From positions 1 through 64,000 of the forward strand of contig NZ_JAJTTE010000010.1 in NCBI RefSeq assembly GCF_021343995.1: 64,000 nt of DNA. The letters run 5' to 3'. A program made the position numbers and the translations under genes. Below, piece by piece: positions 1 through 7,953 of the stretch. The stretch is from Pseudonocardia terrae. Lineage in GTDB: Bacteria > Actinomycetota > Actinomycetes > Mycobacteriales > Pseudonocardiaceae. The notes beneath the pieces are model-generated. The model had not been told where the DNA came from, made no database searches, and saw only the letters and a program-made list of their open reading frames with translations. The first letter of the stretch is position 1. Each line of letters starts with the position of its first letter.

Positions 1-725
1 GGATTTCGACCTTCTCGGTCCCGGACCGACGATCATGGTCTCGGTCGGCGCGCCACTCCGGTCGTGGTCATCGGTCGTGGACGCGCCACTCGGGCCATGA
101 TCACCGGTCGCGGACGAGGAGGGTCGGATTTCGACCTTCTCGGTCCCGGACCGACGATCATGGTCTCGGTCGGCGCGCCATCCCACGTCATGATCACTAT
201 TCGTGGACGAGGGCGGTCGGAATCCGACTGGCTGTGTCCACCACGGGTGATCACGGCCTGCGGCTCGCTCGCGGACGCGAGGCCTCTCGAGGTGGCCACG
301 GCCTGCGGCTCGCTCGCGGGCGCACCCCTCGATCCCCGCCCGCCTCCGACCATGATCACCGATCCTGGACGAGGGAGGTCGACTTCCGACCGCCTCCGTC
401 CAAATCTAGTGATCATGGTCTGTGCGTTGCCGGAGCGCGCCCTTCCCGGGCCGTGGCCTGCCTGCCTACTTGTCGTGGTCACCCCTTCATGGAGAAGGAG
501 GGGCGATATCCGACCGGCGGACTCCAGGAGGAGTGATCATGGTCTGCGAGCAGCTCCGGGATGCGCCGTCCCTGAAGGGGCACGGCCTGCGGGTCGCGGA
601 TGTGCCAGCCCAAGGGGGCACGACCTGCGACTGCCCCCGGGTGGGCCTTCGCGGCCTAGCTGCCGCCGGCCGTGATCGACGGACGTCGGAGGTTGACTGT
701 CGACGTCCCGGACCAATGATCATGG
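1..725. repeat. Cluster of TGATCA-bounded palindromic repeats (family A)
   Basis: I see no supported gene in the first 796 bases. The stretch holds units of about 50-65 bases at roughly 97-162, 190-252, 353-416, 477-540 and 673-724. Each starts and ends at or near a TGATC/GATCA and forms an imperfect hairpin, for example GTGGACGAGG... against ...GTCCACCACG around 203-245. Bases 1-55 recur exactly at 126-180, and the phrase CACGGCCTGCGGCTCGCTC occurs at 252 and 297. Open frames cross the area on both strands, but they read through the repeats and lack ribosome-binding sites, so I do not call them genes. Confidence 0.7.
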
Positions 726-796
726 CGGGTTCGCGACCGTGAACGAGCCGAGTGAAGCGGGTCCGCTTATCCCAGCGCCGGGCCACGCTGTGCGCC

Positions 797-1672
797 ATGG
801 ACGACCGCCTGCACCGCCTGCTCGTGCGCCAGGACGGCGTGATCGGCCTGGACCAGGCCCGTGAGCTCGGGCTGTCCGCCCGAGCGGTACATCGGCGCGT
901 CGCCTCCGGCGCGTGGCAGAGGGTGGCGCCGCGGGTCTTCCTCGTCGCCGGACACCCGTCGAGCGACGCCGCGCGGATCCGGGTCGCGTCGATCTGGGCC
1001 GGTCAGCGTGCCACCGTCTCCGGCGAGGCCGCAGCCTGGTGGCACCGCATGACGGAGCGTTGCCCTCCGCGCGTCCAGGTCACCGTTCCGCCGGCGAGGC
1101 GGCCCCGGCCACCGGAAGGGATCATCCTGCGACGCCGGGAGCTCGCACCGGCCGACGTCCGCTCCCTCCGTGGCGTCCGGGTCACCGCTCCCGCGCTCAC
1201 CGCACTCGAGGTCGCGGCAGCGCTGCCGGCGGGCGGCTCGGAACTGCTCGACCGGGCGCTGCAGCGGCACGCCACCTTCGAGGAACTCCTCTCGGCCTAC
1301 CACCGGGCGCTCGGCTGCACGGGTGCCGCTCGCATGCGCGCCCTCGTCACGGCCGCCGCCGACCGCGCGGACTCGGGCGGTGAGCGGGTCCTGCTCGCTC
1401 TGCTGCGGCGCGCCGGGATCGACGGCGGGGTCCGCGCATTGCCGTTCGGACCGTGGACGATCGACCTCGCCTTCCCGGCGGAACGGGTCGCCGTCGAGTT
1501 CGACGGGTGGGCGTGGCACGTCGACGCAGTGCGCTTCCAGAACGACCGGGACAAGCAGAACGCGCTGGTCGCAGCCGGGTGGACCGTGCTGCGGCCGACC
1601 TGGCACGACGTCCACGACCGGCCCGACCACGTCGTCGCGCAGATACGGGCCGCACTCCGTCGTGCTGCATGA
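797..1672 (+). CDS. AbiEi-type N-terminal domain plus DUF559 (Vsr-like nuclease fold) protein
   Basis: A 291-residue protein. The first 60 or so residues (LLVRQDGVIGLDQARELG, then a VHRRVASGAW segment) look like the winged-helix domain of AbiEi-type antitoxins. The C-terminal 110 residues carry the DUF559 pattern: IDLAFP, VAVEFDGWAWH and VLRPTWHDV, which corresponds to the PD-(D/E)xK fold related to Vsr endonucleases. The combination is common in actinobacteria and its biological role is not established. An ATG at 797 is preferred over an upstream ATG at 752 because it sits directly before the conserved domain. There is no AbiEii toxin neighbour. Its stop codon TGA is part of a TGATCA that opens the next repeat array. 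Nuclease activity is an inference. Confidence 0.8.
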   Translation: MDDRLHRLLVRQDGVIGLDQARELGLSARAVHRRVASGAWQRVAPRVFLVAGHPSSDAARIRVASIWAGQRATVSGEAAAWWHRMTERCPPRVQVTVPPARRPRPPEGIILRRRELAPADVRSLRGVRVTAPALTALEVAAALPAGGSELLDRALQRHATFEELLSAYHRALGCTGAARMRALVTAAADRADSGGERVLLALLRRAGIDGGVRALPFGPWTIDLAFPAERVAVEFDGWAWHVDAVRFQNDRDKQNALVAAGWTVLRPTWHDVHDRPDHVVAQIRAALRRAA

Positions 1673-2245
1673 TCAGCTGCCCGGGAGCGAAACGGTCGCT
1701 TCCCGACCCTGCTTGTCCACGACTGGCGATCATGTGTCGTTGACGATTCGCCGCGGCGTGTCTCGCGCCGGGTGATCATCTGTCGTGGAGCGGGACGGTC
1801 CTCTTCCGCCGCCCGTCCACGACTGACGATCAAGCATCGTCGGTCAGTCCGTCGTGGTGGGGCCCGTGCGCCCTGGGCTGGGTGGTCATCCGTCGTGGAG
1901 CGGGGCGGTCGTTTTCCGACCTTGCTCGTCCATGACCGGTGATCATGCATCGTCTGCAGCTCCGTCCCGGCCGGTGGCGCGCCGGATGATCACCCGTCGT
2001 GGAGCGGGGCGGTCGTTTTCCGACCCTGCTCGTCCACGACTGACGATCACGGGTCTCGGTAGGTCCGGCGCTGCGTGACGTGTCGGGTGATCAGCCGTCG
2101 TGGAGCGAGGTGGTCGTCTTCCGGCCCTCCCCGTCCACAACCGGCGATCACGCGTCGACGGCGGGTTCGTCGCGGTGCGCCCTCGGCCAGGTGGTCATCC
2201 GGGGTGGAGTGGGACCACCGATCCGCCACCCACCCCCACGATCAC
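1670..2245. repeat. Six-unit array of hairpin repeats with a period near 104 bases (family A)
   Basis: Six units start at about 1670, 1772, 1886, 1984, 2088 and 2192. Each is about 60 bases long, is bounded by TGATCA/GATCA and folds on itself. The best units read GTCGTGGAGCGGGGCGGTCG, then a TTTTC loop, then CGACC...GCTCGTCCACGAC. They are separated by non-identical stretches of 35-47 bases. The first unit shares its TGATCA with the stop of the upstream plus-strand gene, and the last overlaps the stop of the minus-strand CoA-transferase gene. The array therefore exactly fills the gap between two convergent genes. No protein-coding signal is visible. Confidence 0.85.
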
Positions 2246-3414
2246 GATGCGGCGCGGAACTCCCCGCCCCACAACTCCAGCAGCGCGGACCGGCGCTCGG
2301 CCCGGTCCAACCCCCGCAGGTCGGCGACGCCCCGATCGGTGACCACGATCTCGACGTCGTGTGAGGCCGTGGTGACCGGGCGGGAGAGGCGTTCGACGAG
2401 CGTCGGCCGCTCCTTCACCGTCGAGGGCATGGCGATCACGGACAGCCCGGACCCCCGCACGCCCGCGGCGCAGAAGTCGGGATGTCCACCGATCATGCCG
2501 GCACTGGCCCGCCCGACGCCCTCGACGTTGACCTGGCCGTCGAGGTCGATCTCCAGCGCGGCGTTGAGGCCGATCAGCGGCGGAGCCCCCGCCGCGGACA
2601 GCCGGCCCATGTCGTGGGTGACCTCGACCGGGTGCAGGATCCGCCGGCCGTCGGCCCACTCGTAGAGCCGCCGGGTGCCGCACAGGTAGGCGGCGACGGG
2701 GTCGTCGAGCAGCAGGCCCTTCGCGTCGAGGTCGACCACGGGGTCGGGCAGCAGCCCCGAGTCGATCCGCACCGGCACCTCCAGCGCCCCGACCATCGCC
2801 TGCGCGAGCCGGCCCGGCCCGACCTGCACCCGCGCGCCCTCCGGGACGAGCCCGGCGACGTGCCGCGCCACGATCTCGTCGGCCGGGGTGGGGGTGGCGT
2901 CGGGGATCTCGATCGGGGGCGCGTCCGTCTCGCCGAGCACCGTGACCTGCTCCTCGGGGATCGGCGGGCCGACCTCGGCGAACGGGGCGGCGGTGGAGAC
3001 GACGGCGGCGACCGGCACCCCGGCGTCGACGATCCCGCGCAGGTAGGAGGCCTCGGCGCCGAGGTGCAGGCCGTCGGGACCGCGGACCAGCGTCGCGACG
3101 AGCAGGTCGGGCTTCAGGGCCCCGGCCATCAGGGCCGGGACGGCCGACAGCCGGCAGGGGACGACGTGCGCCTGCCCCGCCTCGACCATGCCCCGCACGC
3201 CCGGGCCGCCCATCAGCACCCGGATGTCGGCGAACGCCGCGGGATCCAGATCGGGGGCCAGGCCGGGCATCCAGCCCAGCACCAGCCGCACCGCCTTGCC
3301 CTCGGCCGCCCGGCTCAGCGGGCCGTGCAGGGAGAGCGGCGTGCCGCACCCGTCGCCGAGGGCCACCCGCATGCCTGGGCGGACCAGATCCGACAGCTCC
3401 GTCGCGGTGACCAT
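2242..3414 (-). CDS. Acetyl-CoA hydrolase / CoA-transferase family protein
   Basis: A 390-residue protein of the acetyl-CoA hydrolase/4-hydroxybutyrate CoA-transferase family, which moves CoA between carboxylates or hydrolyses acyl-CoA. The C-terminal domain is clear: NAALEIDLDGQVNVEG, a glycine-rich stretch, then VEIVVTDRGVADLRGLDRAER, which is the usual ending of this family. The N-terminal half is shorter and less typical (about 390 residues against roughly 430-500 for many members), so the acceptor substrate cannot be named. The ATG at 3414 follows a short divergent promoter gap of 52 bases shared with the GST-like gene on the plus strand. Its stop lies inside the last palindrome of the repeat array downstream. 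Confidence 0.8.
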   Translation of the reverse strand: MVTATELSDLVRPGMRVALGDGCGTPLSLHGPLSRAAEGKAVRLVLGWMPGLAPDLDPAAFADIRVLMGGPGVRGMVEAGQAHVVPCRLSAVPALMAGALKPDLLVATLVRGPDGLHLGAEASYLRGIVDAGVPVAAVVSTAAPFAEVGPPIPEEQVTVLGETDAPPIEIPDATPTPADEIVARHVAGLVPEGARVQVGPGRLAQAMVGALEVPVRIDSGLLPDPVVDLDAKGLLLDDPVAAYLCGTRRLYEWADGRRILHPVEVTHDMGRLSAAGAPPLIGLNAALEIDLDGQVNVEGVGRASAGMIGGHPDFCAAGVRGSGLSVIAMPSTVKERPTLVERLSRPVTTASHDVEIVVTDRGVADLRGLDRAERRSALLELWGGEFRAAS

Positions 3415-3466
3415 GGTCGGATTCGACCACACGGCGGGACCGGCCGGGAGGACCTAGATTCCAGGT

Positions 3467-4477
3467 ATGGCCGACATCGCAGGCGCCGCCCAGTCGAGCA
3501 CGGACGAGTTCGTGCGGGAGCCGCTCGGCGTACAGGAGCGCATCACCTCGGACGGGTCGTCGCCGTGGCCCGTGGAGCCGGACCGCTACCGGCTGGTCGG
3601 GGCCCGCGCCTGCCCGTGGGCGAACCGCGCGATCATCTCGCGCCGGCTGCACGGCCTGGAGCCGGTGATCTCGATGGGCATCACCGGCCCGCTGCACGAC
3701 GAGCGGAGCTGGCGCTTCCACCTCGACCCGGACAACAAGGATCCGGTGCTGGGGATCGAGTGGTTGCGCGAGGCCTACGAGAAGGCGGTGCCGGGCTACG
3801 ACAAGGGCGTGACGGTGCCGGCGGTCGTGGAGGTGGCCAGCGGGAAGGTCGTGACCAACGACTACAAGGCCCTCGAGTTCGACTTCGCCACCCAGTGGTC
3901 GGCCTACCACCGCCCGGGCGCGCCGGACCTGTTCCCGGAGAAGTACCGCGACGAGATCGAGGAGCTCTCCGAGGAGATCTTCCACGACGTGAACAACGGC
4001 GTGTACAAGGCCGGCTTCGCCAAGGCGCAGGGGGCGTACGAGCGGGCGTACACCACGCTGTTCGACCGGCTCGACGAGCTCTCCGACCGGCTCGCCGACC
4101 AGCGCTACCTCGTGGGGGACACGATCACCGAGGTCGACGTGCGGCTGTGGGTCACGCTCGTCCGGTTCGACGCCGCGTACCACGGCCACTTCAAGTGCAA
4201 CCGGCAGAAGCTCAGCGAGATGCCCGTGCTGTGGGCCTACGCGCGCGACCTGTTCCAGACGCCCGGCTTCGGCGACACGATCGACTTCACCCAGATCAAA
4301 CAGCACTACTACGGCGTGCACGCGGAGATCAACCCGACGGGCATCGTGCCGGCGGGGCCCGACCCCTCCGGCTGGCTGACCCCGCACCACCGCGAGGAGC
4401 TGGGCGGCCGGCCCTTCGGCGACGGCACCCCGCCGGAGCCGCCGCCGGTGGGGGAGCAGGTCCCGCCGCTGAGCTGA
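3467..4477 (+). CDS. Glutathionyl-hydroquinone reductase-like (Xi-class) glutathione S-transferase
   Basis: A 336-residue protein with the N-terminal ACPWANR motif (Cys49) of Xi-class/omega-like GSTs, then a helical C-terminal GST domain containing YLVGDTITEVDVRLWVTLVRFD and a final PxxSGWLTPHHRE-type tail. Family members reductively remove glutathione from glutathionyl-hydroquinones (YqjG, PcpF). Actinobacteria usually make mycothiol rather than glutathione, so the natural thiol partner here may be mycothiol; that is an inference. It is divergent from the CoA-transferase gene. The ATG follows an ATTCCAGGT stretch without a strong Shine-Dalgarno sequence. Confidence 0.88.
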   Translation: MADIAGAAQSSTDEFVREPLGVQERITSDGSSPWPVEPDRYRLVGARACPWANRAIISRRLHGLEPVISMGITGPLHDERSWRFHLDPDNKDPVLGIEWLREAYEKAVPGYDKGVTVPAVVEVASGKVVTNDYKALEFDFATQWSAYHRPGAPDLFPEKYRDEIEELSEEIFHDVNNGVYKAGFAKAQGAYERAYTTLFDRLDELSDRLADQRYLVGDTITEVDVRLWVTLVRFDAAYHGHFKCNRQKLSEMPVLWAYARDLFQTPGFGDTIDFTQIKQHYYGVHAEINPTGIVPAGPDPSGWLTPHHREELGGRPFGDGTPPEPPPVGEQVPPLS

Positions 4478-4602
4478 TGCGGATACGCCCGGCTCCGTGC
4501 GTGGACGGCCGTCGACGACCGTCGCGCCGCTGCTGGCGAGCGCACGTCCCGTGCGGTGCTGGAGCCGCTGTGGCGCGGCTGGTGCACCGCTACGGACGAC
4601 CA

Positions 4603-4664
4603 TGATCTCGGGTGTGGAGCGGAATCCGCGGTCGGCGCGGGGTCCGCTCCACGAGTGGTGATCT
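4603..4664. repeat. Single GATC-bounded hairpin (family A member)
   Basis: GTGGAGCGGA at 4614-4623 is perfectly complementary to TCCGCTCCAC at 4643-4652. The hairpin is flanked by TGATCT at 4603 and TGATC at 4659. It has the same layout and much of the same arm sequence as the array at 1670-2245. It sits 125 bases past the GST-like gene and could also act as its terminator. Confidence 0.7.
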
Positions 4665-4734
4665 TCATGCCCGGCCCGACGCGCGCGGCGGGGGTGTGCG
4701 GGGCGGGAGCGGTCGGCAGGGACACTGGGGTGCG

Positions 4735-6006
4735 ATGCGGATCGAGAGCTTCCCTCCCGGAGACCTGGCGCCCGACGCTCCCGAGCGGCCGCGCCCGCCG
4801 CGTCGGCGCCGCCGCGCGGTCTCGGTCCTCAGCGCCGGGCTCGTGGTGGGCGCGCTCCTGGCCGGCGTCGCGGTGATCACCGGCGCGGCGCCCGACGTCG
4901 CCCTGTCCGCCCGCAGCCAGCAGACCCCTCAGCAAGACCCTCCCCAGGCCCCCCAGCAGGCCGCTGCGCAGCCCTCGCCCGAGCAGGCCCCGGCGGACCC
5001 GCGTCCCACCTGCGCCTCCATGGTTCAGGCGCTCGACCCACGCGACCGCCTGGCCCAACGGCTGATGGTCGGCGTCGAGGCCGCCGACCCCGCCGGCGCC
5101 GCGAAGATCGTCCGGGACTCGCACGTCGGCGGCATCTTCCTGGGCGGCAACGCGACCGCCCTGCTGCAGAACAAGGCGCTCGACGCCGTGCAGCAGGCCG
5201 GGAACCTGCCGGTCGCCGTGGCCGTCGACGACGAGGGCGGGCGCGTCCAGCGCATCGACGACCTCGACGGCACGCTGCCCAGCGCCCGCGCGATGGCGAA
5301 GAGGACGCCGGAGCAGGTGCGTGCCCTCGCCGAGGAGCGCGGCCGGCAGCTGCTCGCCCGCGGCGTGACCTGGGACCTGGCGCCGGACGCCGACGTCAGC
5401 GACCGGCCGGCCAACTCGGTGATCGGCGACCGCTCCTTCTCGAACGACCCGGCCGTCGTGACCCGGTACGCCGGCGCCTTCGAGGAGGGGCTGCGACAGG
5501 CCGGCGTGTACGGCGTGCTCAAGCACTTCCCCGGCCACGGCCACTCCAGCGGCGACTCGCACCAGGGCCGCGTCTCCGTGCCGCCGCTCGACCAGCTGCG
5601 GCAGGCCGACCTGAAGCCCTACGCCGACCTGCTCGGCGCGCTCGACCACGACCGCGTCGGTGTGATGGTCGGGCACCTCGACGTGCCGGGCCTGACCGAC
5701 GACCTGCCCTCCTCGCTCACCCCGGCGACCTACCGCCTGCTGCGCGACGAGTACAGGTTCGACGGCATGGTCATGACGGACGACCTGGGCGCGATGAAGG
5801 CCGTCAGCAACCGGTTCACGCTGCCGCAGGCGAGCCTGACGGCGCTGGAGGCGGGTGCGGACGTCGCCCTGTCGTCGAACGTCGAGCCGATCGCCCCGAC
5901 CCTCGACGTCCTCCAGCAGGCCCTCGACTCGGGGAAGATCCCCGCCGCGGACAACGACCGCGCGGTCGAGCGGATCCTCGCCGCGAAGAACCTCTGCCGA
6001 CGGTAG
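4735..6006 (+). CDS. Secreted glycoside hydrolase family 3 beta-N-acetylhexosaminidase (NagZ/LpqI-like)
   Basis: A 423-residue protein. A short Arg-rich cytoplasmic head is followed by one membrane segment (about residues 27-50), then a Gln/Pro-rich linker to about residue 85, then a GH3 N-terminal barrel. Diagnostic motifs are AVDDEGGRVQR, KHFPGHG, GDSH (matching the Asp-His acid/base pair of NagZ-type enzymes) and MVMTDDLGAM, which carries the nucleophile region. The family trims N-acetylglucosamine from peptidoglycan fragments, as LpqI does in mycobacteria. There is no lipobox cysteine, so it is probably anchored by its N-terminal helix. The start at 4735 places the Arg-rich stretch directly before the membrane segment. 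Confidence 0.9.
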   Translation: MRIESFPPGDLAPDAPERPRPPRRRRRAVSVLSAGLVVGALLAGVAVITGAAPDVALSARSQQTPQQDPPQAPQQAAAQPSPEQAPADPRPTCASMVQALDPRDRLAQRLMVGVEAADPAGAAKIVRDSHVGGIFLGGNATALLQNKALDAVQQAGNLPVAVAVDDEGGRVQRIDDLDGTLPSARAMAKRTPEQVRALAEERGRQLLARGVTWDLAPDADVSDRPANSVIGDRSFSNDPAVVTRYAGAFEEGLRQAGVYGVLKHFPGHGHSSGDSHQGRVSVPPLDQLRQADLKPYADLLGALDHDRVGVMVGHLDVPGLTDDLPSSLTPATYRLLRDEYRFDGMVMTDDLGAMKAVSNRFTLPQASLTALEAGADVALSSNVEPIAPTLDVLQQALDSGKIPAADNDRAVERILAAKNLCRR

Positions 6007-6041
6007 AGGAAGAACCTCTGCGGGGCGGCAGAGAACGCCGA

Positions 6042-6074
6042 ACGGCGTCCCCGCGCGGGAGGCGGGGACGCCGT
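6042..6074. terminator. Bidirectional stem-loop between convergent genes
   Basis: ACGGCGTCCCCGC at 6042-6054 is perfectly complementary to GCGGGGACGCCGT at 6062-6074, giving a 13-bp stem with a 7-base loop. It lies between the GH3 gene and the convergent DUF4190/DUF4352 gene, so it can end transcripts from both sides. There is no U-run, as is common in high-GC actinobacteria. Confidence 0.8.
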
Positions 6075-6133
6075 CCGTGGTCACGGGGCCGGTGCGTGAC
6101 CACCCGGTGTGGCCCGGTGACGGGCTCGTGGGA

Positions 6134-7024
6134 TCAGGCCTGGCCGGTGAAGATCACCGGGTCGGAGAAGAGGTCGCGCTTCCACTCGGCCTGCAGCTCA
6201 CCGGCACCGGAGCCGACGGCGAAGGCCTTCTTGTACGTGTAGCTCTTGCCCGGCAGGAGGGTGGTGGACTCGGCCGCCTCCAGCTGCTGCAGATCGGTGA
6301 TCTCGTCGGCGTGCGCGCCGGCGAACGTGGCGTCCGGCCCGTTGCCGAAGGTGTTGACGTCGAAGTTCTGGGTCGTGCCGTTCTGCACCGTCACCGTCAG
6401 CAGGACCGCGCGGTCGATGTTCTGCGGCGCGGCGAACCGGGACGGGGTGAACTTCGCCGGCGCCGCGATCGTCACCGCCAGGCCGTCCTTGTAGGTGTAC
6501 GTCTGCCCGAACGCCACCGTCTGCGATGCTGCAGGGGCGCTGGCCGCGGCCGTGGGGGCGGCGGGAGCGGCGGCCCCGGACACCGTGCCCGAGGTCGCGG
6601 AGGTACCGCTGACCGCGCTGGCGAACGCGGTGGCCCAGAGGATGCACACCAGCAGGGCGATCGCCGAGAGCGCGATGCCCGCGATCGACAGGCCCTTGTT
6701 GTCCGCCTTCCCGCTGGTGACGCGCTGCAGGCCGAAGCCCGAGAGGAGCAGGCCGAGGATCGACAGCGGCCACCCGATCACGCCGACGAACGGGATCCAG
6801 GCGACGAGCAGGGCCAGCAGGCCGAGGACGAAGCCGGCGGTGCCGAGCCCGTTGCGCGGCTGCGGCGCCGGCGGCGGGACCGGGGCGTACTGCGGCGGGA
6901 CCTGCGCCCACGGCTGCTGCGGGTACTGGTCGTACTGCGGGTACTGGCCGTACTGCTGCGGCTGGCCGTGGGGGCCGGGGTACGGGGGCTGTCCGCCCTG
7001 CGGCGGCTGCGAAGAGGTGGTCAC
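6134..7024 (-). CDS. DUF4190/DUF4352-type membrane-anchored protein
   Basis: A 296-residue protein. The first 60 residues are rich in Gln, Pro and Tyr (repeated QYGQYPQYDQYPQQ). Two hydrophobic stretches follow: GLGTAGFVLGLLALLVAWIP and a second segment around GLSIAGIALSAIALLVCILW. This is the usual DUF4190 layout. After an Ala-rich linker, the external part contains LLTVTVQNGTTQNFDV, typical of DUF4352/DUF5067 immunoglobulin-like domains. The GTG at 7024 is chosen because GAAAGGA lies just upstream. Function is unknown; the family is usually described as cell-envelope proteins. It is monocistronic and convergent with the GH3 gene. Confidence 0.8.
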   Translation of the reverse strand: MTTSSQPPQGGQPPYPGPHGQPQQYGQYPQYDQYPQQPWAQVPPQYAPVPPPAPQPRNGLGTAGFVLGLLALLVAWIPFVGVIGWPLSILGLLLSGFGLQRVTSGKADNKGLSIAGIALSAIALLVCILWATAFASAVSGTSATSGTVSGAAAPAAPTAAASAPAASQTVAFGQTYTYKDGLAVTIAAPAKFTPSRFAAPQNIDRAVLLTVTVQNGTTQNFDVNTFGNGPDATFAGAHADEITDLQQLEAAESTTLLPGKSYTYKKAFAVGSGAGELQAEWKRDLFSDPVIFTGQA

Positions 7025-7171
7025 GCTGATCCTTTCGGTCCAACCCACTAGTCCTGTTACCGCTCCGGCGGTCGATCATCAGAACTGATGAGAACGCCGA
7101 CGGCGCCCCGCCGGGAGGGGGGCGCCGCCGTGAGCACGGTGAGGACCGTGCGGACTGCGAGGACGCGGGTC

Positions 7172-7951
7172 CTACATGTCCAGCCCGCCGTTGACGGCGA
7201 GGATGCTGCCGGTGATGTAGCCGGCGTCGTCGTCGAGCAGGAACTGGACGGCGCGGGCGATCTCCTGCGCCTGCCCCAGCCGGCCGACCGGGACCCCGGC
7301 GAGCAGCTTCTCCAGCACCTTCTCCGGAATGGCCGCCACCATCTCGGTCTCGATGTAGCCCGGGGCCACGCAGTTGACCGTGATCCCCTTGCGCGCCACC
7401 TCCTGCGCGAGGCTCTTGCTGAACCCGAACAGGCCGGACTTCGACGCCGCGTAGTTCGCCTGGCCCACGGCGCCGGACTCGCCGATCACCGAGCTGATGT
7501 TGACGATCCGGCCGAAGTTGTTGCCGGACATGTGGTCCAGCACGGCCTTGGTCATGTAGAAGGCGCCGGAGAGGTTGATCCGCAGCACCGCGTGCCAGTC
7601 CTCGACCGTCATCCGCCGCACCGTCTTGTCGACGGTGATCCCTGCGTTGTTGACGAGGTAGTCGATCTTCCCGTAGGCCGCGAGCACCTCGTCGGCGTAG
7701 CGCTGGCAGTCCTCGGGCACGCCGACGTTGCCCTGGTGCACCGAGACCGAGCAACCCTCGGCGCGGAGCTTCTCGGCCAGGTCCTCGGCGGCCTTGGCGT
7801 TGGAGCTGTACCCGGCGGCCACGTGCACACCGGCGCGGGCCAGGGTGGTGGTGATGGCCGCCCCGATCCCGCGGGCGCCGCCGGTGACGAGGGCGACGCG
7901 GGGCTCGGGGTGGGTGTCGGTCGCGAGCGGAGCGGGTGCGGCGGAGGTCAT
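7172..7951 (-). CDS. 3-oxoacyl/acetoacetyl-CoA reductase (PhaB/FabG-type SDR)
   Basis: A 259-residue short-chain dehydrogenase. It shows the NADP(H) motif TGGARGIG, the NNAG motif (LVNNAGI), catalytic Ser in ISSVIGE and the YAASK catalytic pair, and ends with the usual FLLDDDAGYITG..NGGLDM. The GGLDM ending and overall pattern fit PhaB/FabG enzymes, which reduce acetoacetyl-CoA or 3-oxoacyl-ACP to the (R)-3-hydroxy compound. It is the last gene of a three-gene operon: its ATG lies two bases beyond the stop of the carboxylase gene (TGATCATG). In this context acetoacetyl-CoA or a related 3-oxoacyl thioester is the likely substrate (inference). Confidence 0.88.
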   Translation of the reverse strand: MTSAAPAPLATDTHPEPRVALVTGGARGIGAAITTTLARAGVHVAAGYSSNAKAAEDLAEKLRAEGCSVSVHQGNVGVPEDCQRYADEVLAAYGKIDYLVNNAGITVDKTVRRMTVEDWHAVLRINLSGAFYMTKAVLDHMSGNNFGRIVNISSVIGESGAVGQANYAASKSGLFGFSKSLAQEVARKGITVNCVAPGYIETEMVAAIPEKVLEKLLAGVPVGRLGQAQEIARAVQFLLDDDAGYITGSILAVNGGLDM

Positions 7952-7953
7952 GA

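Noticed and set aside
1..675. Open frames of 100-200 codons in the left repeat cluster
   Set aside because: They run through repeated hairpins, have no ribosome-binding site and repeat the same residues with each unit.
797..1672. Type IV toxin-antitoxin pair (AbiE)
   Set aside because: Only the AbiEi-like N-terminal domain is present; no AbiEii nucleotidyltransferase gene is adjacent.
1670..2245. CRISPR array
   Set aside because: Units are 60-base dyads with sequence variation, spacers are 35-47 bases and no cas gene is near; the palindrome extends through the whole unit, unlike CRISPR repeats.
2195..4605. Long open frames on both strands across the CoA-transferase and GST genes
   Set aside because: They are out-of-frame images of the two recognised genes; translations are Arg/Gly/Ala-rich without motifs.
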